From Candidatus Altarchaeales archaeon WOR_SM1_86-2 (lineage in GTDB: Archaea > Altiarchaeota > Altiarchaeia > IMC4 > MCBC01), in NCBI GenBank assembly GCA_001723855.1, contig MCBC01000003.1, positions 1-18,876 of the forward strand: DNA of 18,876 nt. Direction: 5' to 3'. How positions within the stretch are numbered: the stretch's first letter is position 1; every line of letters starts with the position of its first letter. Shown in pieces: positions 1 to 6,510 of this stretch. The position numbers were made by a program, and so were the translations under genes. The notes under the pieces are model-generated. The model made no database searches and was not told the origin of the DNA. It worked only from the letters and a program-made list of their open reading frames with translations.

Positions 1-1
1 C

Positions 2-121
2 CAGATACAAGTGGCGAATAAATAGAAGGCGTTGAAAAATGTGCTTGTTTTTCTCGTTTTGGATAAGATTTTGTAGTTCATCCAACGAAATATGTTTGAT
101 TACCTTCTTTTTAGTGTCCAT
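2..121 (-). CDS. IS630-like transposase, N-terminal part (partial, runs off left edge)
   Basis: Reading leftwards from an ATG at 121 there is an open frame of 40 codons to the window edge, beginning MDTKKKVIKHISLDEL and continuing through RLLFIRHLYL. That pattern (a short acidic lead, an E/K-rich helix, then RLLFIRxLY) resembles the start of the helix-turn-helix DNA-binding domain of archaeal IS630-family transposases; I recognise it from general familiarity with the family, not from a search. The catalytic DDE part would lie left of the window. The start codon follows an A/T-rich stretch with no Shine-Dalgarno. Whether the element is intact cannot be judged. It borders a block of decayed toxin-antitoxin genes, which fits an accessory, transposon-visited region. 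An unrelated HTH protein is possible. Confidence 0.5.
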   Translation of the reverse strand, partial: MDTKKKVIKHISLDELQNLIQNEKNKHIFQRLLFIRHLYL

Positions 122-268
122 GTTATTTATTAAGTATTATCCAAATAGTTATGTCGTGTACTATAATTTAGATCTGGTTGAAAATTAAATAAATCAATGG
201 GCTCAAACCCCTAACCTTATTTAATTTGATTATTATTATTTGCTTGTAAAAATATAATCAAGAACACC
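122..268. other. AT-rich spacer, no gene seen
   Basis: This A/T-rich spacer separates the leftward transposase fragment from the rightward toxin gene. A GGG-CTCAAAC-CCC motif near 198-211 looks like a tRNA T-arm but has no tRNA body around it. It may include the end of the IS630-like element, but with only one end in view the terminal repeat cannot be defined. Confidence 0.3.
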
Positions 269-540
269 ATGCAAAGATATGAAATTCAAATACCGGAATC
301 GGTATTAAAATGGCTCAAAAAACATTTTAATAAGACGCAGATAAGAAACTGGTATAAGAAGGTGAAGAAACTTGAAGAACATCCCGGGGTTTACGGCAAA
401 CCTTTGAGAAGACCTGCTGCGGGATTATGGGAATTTAGGTTTGATAGGAGATGGAGAACATTTATGAAATAGATTATCAGAATAGAGCGGTGAAAATAAA
501 GGTAATTGAACACAAGGATCTGCAGTCAAAAACTAAATAA
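269..540 (+). pseudogene. RelE/ParE-family toxin, frameshifted
   Basis: The first frame encodes 67 residues (MQRYEIQIPESVLKWLKKHF...), with the RelE/ParE hallmarks of an N-terminal helix pair and a GLWEFRFDRRWRTF strand where family members carry GLWELRxGxxWRI. It stops at 470-472. Immediately after, in the next frame (463-540), the missing C-terminus is still legible: YEIDYQNRAVKIKVIEHKD, ending at TAA 538-540. One base missing in the T-run at 461-463 explains both pieces; restored, the protein would be about 90 residues, normal for the family. Such toxins are ribosome-dependent mRNA interferases or gyrase poisons; this copy probably lacks its final strand and catalytic residues. Its 3' end overlaps a convergent antitoxin relic by 8 bp rather than following a co-directional antitoxin. 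A sequencing error in the homopolymer is the alternative. Confidence 0.8.
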
Positions 541-760
541 CTCCCAACTCTTTCATTGCATCATCCAGATTTTTTACTCTTCCCCCCTTATAATCCTTTT
601 CACTCTATTTAAATCTTTTCTGCAACTCGGGATTGCTTAAGAACTCTATTGTTCGGATCAAACTTTCATATTCATCCTCCGAGATAGTTACATATATCGT
701 AGAGTGTTCCGATCCCTTAACCACTTCAAACGATTCAGGTTGCTTAATTAAATATTCCAT
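533..760 (-). pseudogene. RelB-like antitoxin with in-frame stop
   Basis: Starting from an ATG at 760 the frame reads MEYLIKQPESFEVVKGSEHS, then TIYVTISEDEYESLIRTIEFLSNPELQKRFK, an in-frame TAG at 605-607, and then SEKDYKGGRVKNLDDAMKELG before TAG at 533-535. The ISEDEYESLIxTIEFLSNPEL and GRVxxLDDAMxELG blocks are typical of small RelB/Phd-like antitoxins that neutralise RelE/ParE toxins. The homology continues cleanly past the stop, so this is a single nonsense change, not the natural end. The gene faces the toxin tail to tail with an 8-bp overlap, whereas these pairs normally run in the same direction; it may therefore come from a different module. Both partners being broken suggests a dead locus. 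Confidence 0.65.
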
Positions 761-810
761 TGTCTATTATTATGCTTTTTAAAAATAAAAAGTTTTTTTG
801 CATTATTATA

Positions 811-941
811 TCATTTATATTTCTCAATAAGTTCTCCAATTTGTTGCTTAAATTTTTCGTTATTCATAATGTTAGTTTTGATAATCCGATTACTCTTCTT
901 ATATTTGCCCCTCTCTTGGTATCCTCTTCTATTTTTTTCAT
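811..941 (-). pseudogene. Possible small relic gene (two overlapping short frames)
   Basis: Two short leftward frames overlap through an ATGA (864-867): 941-864 encodes MKKIEEDTKRGANIRRVIGL plus five residues, and 867-811 encodes MNNEKFKQQIGELIEKYK. Both are Lys/Glu-rich and helix-prone, and the opposite strand reads as the F/I/L-rich frame expected of an antisense shadow. They could be one frameshifted protein of about 43 residues. I do not recognise a family. Low confidence. Confidence 0.2.
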
Positions 942-949
942 TAAATTTA

Positions 950-1273
950 TTATTTCACTCTCCTTGCTAAAAAAGCAGAATCATCACCTAAATGGATTCT
1001 GATTTCACCCTCCAACAAATCACCCTCTTTTAATTTAACCCACCCGCTGCCGCAAGCAGGGTCGCATTCATCGTTTCCATCCCAGGTAAATTCAAATCTT
1101 TTTTCATCTGCATAATCAACAACTTTTCCGTCTATACCTCCTGAAACCAAACCAAACTGAAAATCTCCAAGACCGTTTGGTTTTATCCGGATATATGCCC
1201 GAACATCCATATCAGAATAATCCATATCCCACATTTCCATTTCATAAATATGCCATGTTCCTGTAAAGTCCAT
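950..1273 (-). CDS. Conserved hypothetical protein, TGTWHIYEMEMWD type
   Basis: The likely start is the ATG at 1273 (MDFTGTWHIYEMEMWDMDY), giving 107 residues; an upstream in-frame ATG at 1303 would overlap the preceding gene, while 1273 leaves 4 bp after that gene's stop. Conserved-looking blocks are FTGTWHIYEMEMWD, AYIRI..NG.GDFQFGLVSG, RFEFTWDGNDECDPACGSG and LEGEIRIHLGDDSAFLARR. I recognise this as a small uncharacterised family scattered through bacteria and archaea, often in accessory regions. The alternating strand pattern and final Arg/Lys suggest a compact soluble beta protein; there is no signal peptide or membrane segment. It is co-directional with the UPF0175-like frame, possibly as a two-gene transcript. 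Function unknown. Confidence 0.7.
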   Translation of the reverse strand: MDFTGTWHIYEMEMWDMDYSDMDVRAYIRIKPNGLGDFQFGLVSGGIDGKVVDYADEKRFEFTWDGNDECDPACGSGWVKLKEGDLLEGEIRIHLGDDSAFLARRVK

Positions 1274-1277
1274 ATCT

Positions 1278-1460
1278 CTACCAATCTTTTTTACCTTTCT
1301 CATACCCTAAGTCCTTCAGCAGTTTTCTCACCCCCCCTTGCTGTTCTTCGCTTGCCCCAACTTCAATTCCCCGCTTCTGAGCCATTTGGATTATCTCATA
1401 TACGCTCTTATCCAACAACTCTGCTGCCCTGCTTAGGGAAATCCTTCCTTCTTTATACAT
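1278..1460 (-). CDS. UPF0175-family small protein, N-terminally short
   Basis: This encodes 60 residues with the segment YKEGRISLSRAAELLDKSVY followed by EIIQMAQKRGIEVG, the recognition-helix region of the UPF0175 family, small helix-turn-helix proteins that are suspected antitoxins and often sit beside PIN-domain toxins. Family members are usually about 80-95 residues with an additional N-terminal segment; here an in-frame TAA lies four codons before the ATG, so that segment is absent. It starts 7 bp after the truncated end of trpC (1467), so the junction that removed the trpC 3' end probably also removed the start of this gene. It may be translated as a shortened protein or be a remnant. 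No PIN-domain toxin is adjacent. Confidence 0.6.
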   Translation of the reverse strand: MYKEGRISLSRAAELLDKSVYEIIQMAQKRGIEVGASEEQQGGVRKLLKDLGYEKGKKDW

Positions 1461-1466
1461 TTTTAT

Positions 1467-2070
1467 TTAGTTAACTATCAAAACCTTTTGCGTTCTGAGA
1501 TCCCTGTTATTCACAGCGATCAATTTAGCATCCGAGTTTAACGCATGGTCCAGATCCTCTTTGCCGTAAACCTCCACCAGCGCTTCCATCCCGAGTTTAC
1601 GGGCTAATCTGGCAAAATCAACGGTTTTATCCTTCAGAATTGTTGAGATAAGCAGAACGGCGTCCGCCCCGTGAGCACAGGATTCATGGACCTGGAATTC
1701 GTCAATTATAAAATCCTTTCTCAAAACAGGCAGATTTATTCTTTCCTTAACCCTCGCTAAATCATCAACCATGCCGCCGAAATTTTTATCCGTTAGAATT
1801 GAAACCCCGCACGCCCCTCCCTTTTCAATCTGCAGGGCGGCATCGCAGACATCCGTTTCATTGATAACCCCAAGCGACGGACTTTTTCGTTTCGCTTCCC
1901 CGATAATCGCTCTTCTCCCTTCCTTTTTAGCCCCTTTTATGCTCTCGATTAAACTTTTTCTTTCAAATTCCGTTTGAGGATGACGCTTCATGTCATACAC
2001 ATTCAAAGCCGCTTTCCGATTTCGAATTTCTTTTATCTTCCCTGAGATAATGTTATCCCAAAAAATTCAT
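1467..2070 (-). pseudogene. trpC: Indole-3-glycerol-phosphate synthase, 3'-truncated and 5'-frameshifted
   Basis: TrpC closes the indole ring from carboxyphenylaminodeoxyribulose phosphate in tryptophan synthesis. From a TTG at 2006 the 179-residue frame has the family's barrel motifs: GEAKRKSPSLG (catalytic Glu37 and Lys39), VSILTDKNFGG, VLRKDFIIDEFQ (catalytic Lys), DAVLLI, GMEALVEVY (catalytic Glu) and IAVNNRDL (binding Asn). It then ends in TQKVLIVN, missing the last two barrel strands with the SESGI phosphate-binding motif; the family is about 250 residues. Upstream, the same frame reads FWDNIISGKIKEIRNRKAAL without a start, while an ATG at 2070 (MNF) would join it if the T6 run opposite 2061-2066 were T5. 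So both ends look damaged. No other trp gene is in view, so a tryptophan biosynthetic cluster may have been lost or split here. Confidence 0.8.
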
Positions 2071-2096
2071 TGTTTTTATATGTATTATTAAAAAAA

Positions 2097-3158
2097 TTAA
2101 AGCATATCCCTGAAAAATTTCGGTATTAAGAGCGAGAATTTTCCAACAAATTTCGGGTTTTTAGAAAGCTCTGCCAGTAATTCTGAAGCGATGTCCATGT
2201 CCCCCTTTCTTTCAATAATATCCTTATGCTCGTTCAATAAAGATATAAGTTCATCAAGCGCTCTATCTGAAATTTTGTTTAAGAACCTGCGGATCTGTAA
2301 ATGAAGCCATAGTTCTCTGCCGATTTCACATCTCCATTTTTTCTCATAATCTGTGCGGCAGGAAAATTTCGCAGCGATCCCGCCCATAACAACCCCGCCG
2401 CCGGTTGTTGCCTTAACCTGGGCGGCAGCATCCCCCACCATGATAATTTTTCCATTCGCATGGGAGGTTTTGATTTTTGGGCTGTAAATGGGTATCTTCC
2501 CATAGGTCTTGTTTAAAATTTCATCCCCATGCATTCTGCCCTTTAATTTCTTAATGAAATTTTCCAGGTAAGGAGTCGGATTTCGCCGGGACGCTGACCC
2601 GATCCTTGCAAGGTTATCATCCAGCGGGATGACCCATGCAAAAAAATCCGGCGTTTCCCCAAGATATAATTCAACGAAATCGGGGTCGCAGGAAATTTTC
2701 ATTTCATACTGCGCACCCGACAGGAATTTTGGTGCGGGCAGATCCAATTTTCTGTGCAGTTGGTAATTGGCTCCAGTGGCTAAGATCACCTTTTTCATAT
2801 CCTTAAAATTAATATCCCTGACGCGTTCATTCACAACCCCGCAGCCCGCATCCCGGGCCGTATTCAGCAGATGCTCGTCAAACGCTCTTCTATCCACCAC
2901 AAATGCTTTGGTTTCCCCTGCATCCACCTCGAGCAGATTTCCGGACGGAGAATAGATTTTTGCTCCCCTGACTTTATTCTGCACGAAATCTCTGCCTGCT
3001 ACCCCGATGCGATTTAAACCGGATTTGCTTATCAGGCCGGCACACCTGACCGGCTGGGTGTCTGCATAGTGTTCTTCAAATATCGTCACATCATCCTTCT
3101 TAACTGCCTCAAGTGCCGCTATACTTCCCACGGGCCCGCCGCCAATGACCGCTATCAT
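2097..3158 (-). CDS. Geranylgeranyl reductase-family FAD-dependent oxidoreductase
   Basis: Members of this family saturate the double bonds of geranylgeranyl chains in archaeal membrane lipids, using FAD and a reduced electron donor. I take the ATG at 3158, giving 353 residues that begin directly with the FAD-binding Rossmann loop MIAVIGGGPVGS (GxGxxG at 6-11). Other family marks are PVRCAGL (Cys39, a position conserved near the flavin), the VILATGA strand end at 124-130, and GDAAAQVKATTGGG (242-255), the second FAD-contact motif. The longer frame that starts at 3287 only reads through the upstream gene. ATG 3158 overlaps that gene's TGA by 4 bp (ATGA), implying translational coupling. It could act on another isoprenoid or be a related flavoprotein; the family call is firm, the substrate is not. 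Confidence 0.82.
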   Translation of the reverse strand: MIAVIGGGPVGSIAALEAVKKDDVTIFEEHYADTQPVRCAGLISKSGLNRIGVAGRDFVQNKVRGAKIYSPSGNLLEVDAGETKAFVVDRRAFDEHLLNTARDAGCGVVNERVRDINFKDMKKVILATGANYQLHRKLDLPAPKFLSGAQYEMKISCDPDFVELYLGETPDFFAWVIPLDDNLARIGSASRRNPTPYLENFIKKLKGRMHGDEILNKTYGKIPIYSPKIKTSHANGKIIMVGDAAAQVKATTGGGVVMGGIAAKFSCRTDYEKKWRCEIGRELWLHLQIRRFLNKISDRALDELISLLNEHKDIIERKGDMDIASELLAELSKNPKFVGKFSLLIPKFFRDML

Positions 3159-3484
3159 TTTGAATTTTGATCTGCCGTATCTGTAATATATCTGTCTAAG
3201 GTCCCCCACATGGATTCCCCGGCTCTGCCCGCATCTGCCCTGTCGAATCCGTGTCTGGTTTTGTATCCGAGCAGCATCTGCCCCCATGTCATATCCTCAT
3301 CCTTCCTGGTTTTTACGGTATACCAGATGAATGCGGCAGCAACAGCAAAGATGACAATAAACTCTATGGGGATCGCATCATGTACCAGTATTATTGCTCC
3401 AAAAAGCCCCATTAACGCGGAAGTAATCTGGGACCATTTATCTTTTTTCTTATCTTTTTTCTTGCCCATCTCATCCCTAGACAT
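3155..3484 (-). CDS. Small two-helix membrane protein
   Basis: This encodes 109 residues with a very basic N-terminus (MSRDEMGKKKDKKKDK), two hydrophobic segments at about residues 20-36 and 39-58, and a polar C-terminal half (WGQMLLGYKTRHGFDRAD...). The lysine block before the first segment argues that both termini are cytoplasmic. I do not recognise the family. Start could be Met1 or Met6; neither has a Shine-Dalgarno. Its stop overlaps the start of the geranylgeranyl reductase-family gene (ATGA), so the two are probably co-translated, and a role at the membrane alongside lipid modification is a reasonable but unproven guess. Confidence 0.6.
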   Translation of the reverse strand: MSRDEMGKKKDKKKDKWSQITSALMGLFGAIILVHDAIPIEFIVIFAVAAAFIWYTVKTRKDEDMTWGQMLLGYKTRHGFDRADAGRAGESMWGTLDRYITDTADQNSK

Positions 3485-3541
3485 TTTTCATTTTTATGCA
3501 AACAATACGGATTGTGCCGTCGAGCGAAGCGAAGACGGTAT

Positions 3542-3565
3542 GCGTCAGACATAAATGTCTGACGC
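3542..3565. repeat. 24-bp perfect palindrome in the eL33/membrane-protein spacer
   Basis: GCGTCAGACAT (3542-3552) and ATGTCTGACGC (3555-3565) are exact reverse complements separated by AA. It is flanked at 3518-3539 by a second, weaker inverted pair (CCGTC...GACGG enclosing GAGCGAAGCGAA). No T-tract follows on either strand, so it is more likely a repeat element or protein-binding site than an intrinsic terminator. Confidence 0.6.
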
Positions 3566-3576
3566 GTGTAAGACAC

Positions 3577-3593
3577 AACTTTTATTAAAAGTT
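3577..3593. repeat. Hairpin AACTTTT-ATT-AAAAGTT downstream of eL33
   Basis: This is a perfect 7-bp inverted repeat with a 3-nt loop, 12 bp past the eL33 stop. On the plus strand it is followed by a T-run, but the gene it follows is on the minus strand, where no T-run comes after it. It may still mark the end of eL33 transcription. Confidence 0.35.
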
Positions 3594-3604
3594 TTTTAGA
3601 AATC

Positions 3605-3862
3605 CTAACTTATATCGACCTCTCCACCCAGTGCCTGGCCGGGAAGCCCTTTGTTGAATTTAACCAGAACCGCACCTTTTCTGCCGTGGGCTTTCCTTAT
3701 CTTCCCGACTATATGCTTCCCGCTCGGAGTGGTCCAATAGACCTTCTTCCCAACCAACTTGGAGGCGTCCTCTTTATTTTCGCACCCTTCCGGCATAATA
3801 ACCATTTGATTGCTGTACTGGGTGTTCACACCGCCCCTGTAATTCACTATTCTTCCTATCAT
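3605..3862 (-). CDS. rpl35ae: Ribosomal protein eL33 (L35Ae)
   Basis: This 85-residue basic protein matches archaeal L35Ae in length and pattern: an N-terminal RIVNYRGGVNTQYSNQMVI strand, a central KLVGKKVYWTTPSGKHIVGKI block (family form LIGRKVVW...GKxxxGKI) and the C-terminal GRKGAVLVKFNKGLPGQALG. It is a component of the large ribosomal subunit found in archaea and eukaryotes but not bacteria, so it is one of the clearest domain markers in the window. It stands alone, divergent from the PspC gene, with a short A/T-rich upstream region. Confidence 0.93.
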   Translation of the reverse strand: MIGRIVNYRGGVNTQYSNQMVIMPEGCENKEDASKLVGKKVYWTTPSGKHIVGKIRKAHGRKGAVLVKFNKGLPGQALGGEVDIS

Positions 3863-3887
3863 TTTTTATTGTATTAATAAAAAGTCC

Positions 3888-3905
3888 TTGAGACGAATGT
3901 CTCAA
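3888..3905. repeat. Inverted repeat TTGAGAC-GAAT-GTCTCAA
   Basis: A 7-bp perfect inverted repeat with a 4-nt centre lies between the divergent eL33 and PspC genes. It sits about 25 bp upstream of the eL33 ATG and 50 bp upstream of the PspC ATG, so it could be an operator or a hairpin in a leader; nothing further supports either. Confidence 0.35.
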
Positions 3906-3920
3906 ATGGATTTTATTTTC

Positions 3921-3954
3921 TTGATATAAAATAATAAGAGCTAATAAATAAAAA
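3921..3954 (+). promoter_or_regulatory. Candidate archaeal promoter of the PspC gene
   Basis: An A/T-rich TATA-like box, GATATAAAATA (3923-3933), is centred about 27 nt before the ATG at 3955, the spacing expected if transcription begins at or next to the start codon. No Shine-Dalgarno is present, in line with leaderless translation. Confidence 0.4.
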
Positions 3955-4167
3955 ATGTCTGAAACAGCAGATAAGGAAGTTAAGCGGCTTTATCGCCCAA
4001 AGAGAGATAGAATGCTCGGGGGTGTCTGCGGGGGCATTGCGGAATATTTCGTTTTAGATCCCACGCTGGTAAGGGTCGGCTGGGTGATATTCACATTAAT
4101 GGGCGGTTCGGGCATATTGGCATATATAATTTGCTGGGTAATCATTCCAAACAACCCGGACCAGTAA
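3955..4167 (+). CDS. PspC-domain membrane protein
   Basis: This is a 70-residue protein consisting essentially of one PspC domain: KRLYRPKRDRMLGGVCGGIAEYFVLDPTLVRVGWVIF, then a second hydrophobic stretch ending in WVIIPNNP. The RxLGGVCGGIAEY and DPTLVRxGWV blocks are diagnostic. In bacteria PspC takes part in the phage-shock response to membrane damage; archaeal single-domain versions are common and their role is unknown. The domain has an amphipathic segment and a membrane helix at about residues 40-66. It is monocistronic here, facing the SecB-like gene. Confidence 0.88.
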   Translation: MSETADKEVKRLYRPKRDRMLGGVCGGIAEYFVLDPTLVRVGWVIFTLMGGSGILAYIICWVIIPNNPDQ

Positions 4168-4180
4168 AATACAATAAAAG

Positions 4181-4612
4181 CTACCTGATATAACTCCCCG
4201 TGAATTTATTATCTTCTTTTTTCCCTGCAGGCTGAGGGGGAATTATCGGGGGGAGTGGAGCAGGCAGTTTAACATCCCTTGATAATACCGTTGCTTCGAT
4301 CATGCAATTAGAGATCATTATATGGTTGATCTTCTGCATCATAGCATCAGGCATCTTCTTCCTTCCGGATTTTTCCCATTCCCCCACAGCGTGCTTATCC
4401 TCTTCGTTGAGATTCAGCATAGACATCTCGCCTTCGAGGCGAATAACCCCGATATTGGGCTCAAAGTTAGCCGTGAATACAAAACTCACCTCGAATTTGT
4501 CGTCTTTCTTTGACATATTTGTAATGGTAGCATTGTTTCTTATCTCCACATTTCCTTCCGGAAAATAATTCCGCCTTGCTTCAACAGCTTTATAATTTAT
4601 ATTTATTTCCAT
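4181..4612 (-). CDS. Hypothetical protein, possibly SecB-like
   Basis: This encodes 143 residues with alternating strands (VEIRNNATITNM, DKFEVSFVFTANFEPNIGVIRLEGEM), then helical segments (DKHAVGEWEKSG, PDAMMQKINHIMISNCMIEATVLS) and a proline-rich end (KLPAPLPPIIPPQP). The strand-strand-helix order with a closing NCxIEATxLSxDxxLPxPLP resembles the archaeal SecB-like proteins typified by MJ0357 of Methanocaldococcus; that match is from memory and only moderately certain. Such proteins are proposed to be holdase chaperones. It begins 4 bp after the orc1/cdc6 stop on the same strand, so it is likely co-transcribed. There is no signal peptide or membrane helix. Confidence 0.45.
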   Translation of the reverse strand: MEININYKAVEARRNYFPEGNVEIRNNATITNMSKKDDKFEVSFVFTANFEPNIGVIRLEGEMSMLNLNEEDKHAVGEWEKSGRKKMPDAMMQKINHIMISNCMIEATVLSRDVKLPAPLPPIIPPQPAGKKEDNKFTGSYIR

Positions 4613-4616
4613 TTTT

Positions 4617-5930
4617 TCATTCCAGATTAAAGTTCTTTTTCACGATCTGTTCAATGTCTTTTGGAGGATATCCTAACCTGATCAATCTTGTATTTCCTCT
4701 GAACCCCTTTCCACTGATTTTCATGGTTATCAACCCAAGCATTTCCAGCTCATTCAGGTATGTCTCAAACGACCTCATTGTGCGTGGATGCCTGTTAAGT
4801 TCCTCACATTGTCTCTCATACTCTGAGAAAACATCACCGGAGGTTAGAATGCCGTTTGAAAGAGTTTCATAACCACAGTTTCCCCGCCTGATTTTATTGA
4901 GCAGTCCGTACATGCCCCCCCGCATCACGAGTTTGGCAATAGAATATAACACAATTTGCTGTTGTTCGGGCAGGGTGGAAATCGCGTCATAGATTATGTC
5001 CTCTTCAACCTTCTTTTTTGCTTTTTCAACATGGTCGTCCAAAACTTTTACATCCCCCCCGTTTTTTGCGATTTCACCGGATTTCTGCAGGAGTTTCAAA
5101 GCATATCGAGCATCTCCATCCTGGGCGGCTATAGCCGATATTAGTGCGATCGCCGATTCATCTATGCTGTCTTTTTTAAATCCCTCCAGATCATATATTC
5201 TTTGCTTTAGAATTGTACCTAACTGGATTGCATTATAGGGCTCAAACACCATTTCTTCCTCGCACAGTGTGCTCTTGGTTCTCGGACCCAGTTTTTTCAC
5301 CACCCTTATATCGTTTGACATGCAAACAACGCTTATGCTGCCTGCAGACAGTTCATCGTTTATTCTCGTGAGACCGTAGATCAGATCATCGAAGCCCCCT
5401 CCTTTCTTTATCTGATCTATCTCGTCCAGGATTAAGATCAGATTAATGGAATTGGATTCGACAACCTTCTTTACCCTTTCATACAGATCAACCGATGTCA
5501 TTCCCATCAGCCCCTTGCCCCCCCTGTCTGCCAGGGGGTTATCGGTCAGAGAACCGTCATTTAAATTCCCGGATTCAGCGGTTTTAAGCAAAACCTGATA
5601 CTTGCTGTTAAGCACTTTACAATTCATATAAATATTTCTAATAACCGCGTTCGCGGGATTTTTTTCAGGGTTTGAGACAAACCCCTCCAGCTTTCTTTTG
5701 ACAAGTCTGACGACACAGGTCTTCCCGGTACCGGTCTTGCCGTAAATGAATATATTATTCGGCTTTTCATTCCTGACAACCGGCGCCAAAATCCGACTTA
5801 TGTCTTTGATCTCAGCATCCCTGTGCGGCAATTCTTCGGGGACGTAATGGGGGGAAAGAACATCCAGATTTTTAAATATCGGGCGGGCTTTTAATTCCTC
5901 TTCAAATATATCCTCAATATCCCCAACCAT
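4617..5930 (-). CDS. orc1/cdc6: Orc1/Cdc6 replication initiator ATPase
   Basis: This 437-residue protein is a complete archaeal origin-recognition/helicase-loading factor. An N-terminal segment (HYVPEELPHRDAEI) is followed by the AAA+ core: Walker A GKTGTGKT (64-71), Walker B LILILDEID (164-172), sensor 1 VVCMSND (201-207) and sensor 2 Arg in GDARYAL (272-278). The C-terminal part (about 330-437) is the winged-helix DNA-binding domain (RHPRTMRSFETYLNELEMLGLI). Residues about 105-148 contain an insert (NSKYQVLL...GGKGLMGM) between the strand after Walker A and the helix before Walker B. It is divergent from sepF with only 57 bp between, leaving little room for a typical array of origin boxes, so the origin may lie elsewhere. 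Confidence 0.95.
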   Translation of the reverse strand: MVGDIEDIFEEELKARPIFKNLDVLSPHYVPEELPHRDAEIKDISRILAPVVRNEKPNNIFIYGKTGTGKTCVVRLVKRKLEGFVSNPEKNPANAVIRNIYMNCKVLNSKYQVLLKTAESGNLNDGSLTDNPLADRGGKGLMGMTSVDLYERVKKVVESNSINLILILDEIDQIKKGGGFDDLIYGLTRINDELSAGSISVVCMSNDIRVVKKLGPRTKSTLCEEEMVFEPYNAIQLGTILKQRIYDLEGFKKDSIDESAIALISAIAAQDGDARYALKLLQKSGEIAKNGGDVKVLDDHVEKAKKKVEEDIIYDAISTLPEQQQIVLYSIAKLVMRGGMYGLLNKIRRGNCGYETLSNGILTSGDVFSEYERQCEELNRHPRTMRSFETYLNELEMLGLITMKISGKGFRGNTRLIRLGYPPKDIEQIVKKNFNLE

Positions 5931-5987
5931 CTTATTTTTATTTTTATATTTATTAATATTAAAAAAATAAAAAATAGATAAAAGAAA
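5931..5987. promoter_or_regulatory. Divergent orc1/cdc6 - sepF promoter region
   Basis: These 57 bp are almost wholly A/T (TTTTTATATTTATTAATATT core at about 5940-5960) and must carry both promoters, back to back. TATA-like sequence lies about 25-30 nt from either start codon. Replication-initiator and cell-division genes therefore share one control region. I see no clear ORB-like repeat. Confidence 0.45.
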
Positions 5988-6362
5988 ATGGGTATAATTG
6001 ATGCTATAAGGGACGCTCTAAGCACAAAGGAGAAAAGGGAGGAGTTGGAAAAATTGGATTTGGAGGATATTATCGATAACCCTCAATACGGAAGGATTTC
6101 GGAAGAGGATCTGACCTATGTCCAGCCGGTGGATTTGAATGCGGAGGCAGATATAGTTAATGCTCTTACAGAACTAAAAAGGGGCAATCTGGTTGTTCTT
6201 AACATAAAGCCCGTGATGAGCAATAAGGCTCTCAGGAATGCCGCTGTGCAAAAGTTAAGGGACGAGTGCGTGGATAAACTTGGCGGGGATATAAGTATGA
6301 TTTCCCATGAGAAGATATTGGTGGTGCCGAAGGGTATGAGGATTGTCGCAAGAGGCGGATGA
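5988..6362 (+). CDS. sepF: SepF-family cell division protein
   Basis: SepF anchors FtsZ to the membrane and is the widespread FtsZ anchor of archaea. The protein has 124 residues: an N-terminal amphipathic stretch (MGIIDAIRDALSTKEKREEL) as a possible membrane-targeting helix, an acidic linker, and the SepF core from about residue 42 (TYVQPVDLNAEADIVNALTE, then LKRGNLVVLNIKPV, then CVDKLGGDISMISHEKILVVPKGMRI). The RGNLVVLNI and GGDISxIxxEKILVxPxGxxI blocks are the family's dimer-forming alpha/beta fold. ATG follows an A-rich run with no Shine-Dalgarno. No ftsZ is in the window. Confidence 0.88.
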   Translation: MGIIDAIRDALSTKEKREELEKLDLEDIIDNPQYGRISEEDLTYVQPVDLNAEADIVNALTELKRGNLVVLNIKPVMSNKALRNAAVQKLRDECVDKLGGDISMISHEKILVVPKGMRIVARGG

Positions 6363-6394
6363 ATTTTTATTTTTTAATTTTCCCCCCGGATGCA

Positions 6395-6434
6395 CAACCC
6401 CACGTTCCCTCGATTTCCCCCCGGAAGGAGTTAG
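6395..6434 (-). repeat. tyrS-3'-end-related repeat, copy A (degenerate)
   Basis: These 40 bp match copy C (8579-8618) at 33 of 40 positions by hand alignment. Read leftwards the copy encodes LTPSGGKSRERGVVHPGGK, parallel to copy C's LTPEGEKSRESGVGVPEEE. A frame of 81 codons runs through it on the minus strand but looks like repeat-derived reading frame rather than a gene, because it also overlaps sepF. Confidence 0.5.
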
Positions 6435-6476
6435 TTCTCCATCCTTTTCCACTTTCTTTATGATTTTCTCTACATG

Positions 6477-6510
6477 TATAACAGTTCTGTTATATAACAT
6501 TTTTGTTATA
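6477..6510. promoter_or_regulatory. Cluster of TATAAC/GTTATA inverted half-sites (operator-like)
   Basis: Two overlapping inverted repeats lie side by side: TATAACAG-TT-CTGTTATA (6477-6494) and TATAAC-ATTTTT-GTTATA (6493-6510), nested inside a 10-bp outer pair CATGTATAAC (6473-6482) / GTTATACATG (6505-6514). The arrangement resembles a dimeric-regulator operator array. It is 136 bp upstream of the secreted/membrane gene at 6646 and 115 bp past sepF. The rest of 6363-6645 holds only the copy A repeat and A/T-rich sequence. Confidence 0.4.

Noticed and set aside
195..215. tRNA T-arm-like GGG-CTCAAAC-CCC
   Set aside because: No acceptor stem, D-arm or anticodon arm can be drawn around it and the T-loop lacks the TTC.
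760..1002. 80-codon hydrophobic frame on the plus strand
   Set aside because: F/I/L-rich composition is what the antisense of Lys/Glu-rich minus-strand frames gives, it overlaps the 3' end of the 950-1273 gene, and it has no promoter or recognisable family.
6255..6500. 81-codon frame on the minus strand opposite the end of sepF
   Set aside because: It overlaps a well-supported sepF and is made partly of the copy A repeat and the palindromic half-site array; no family pattern.
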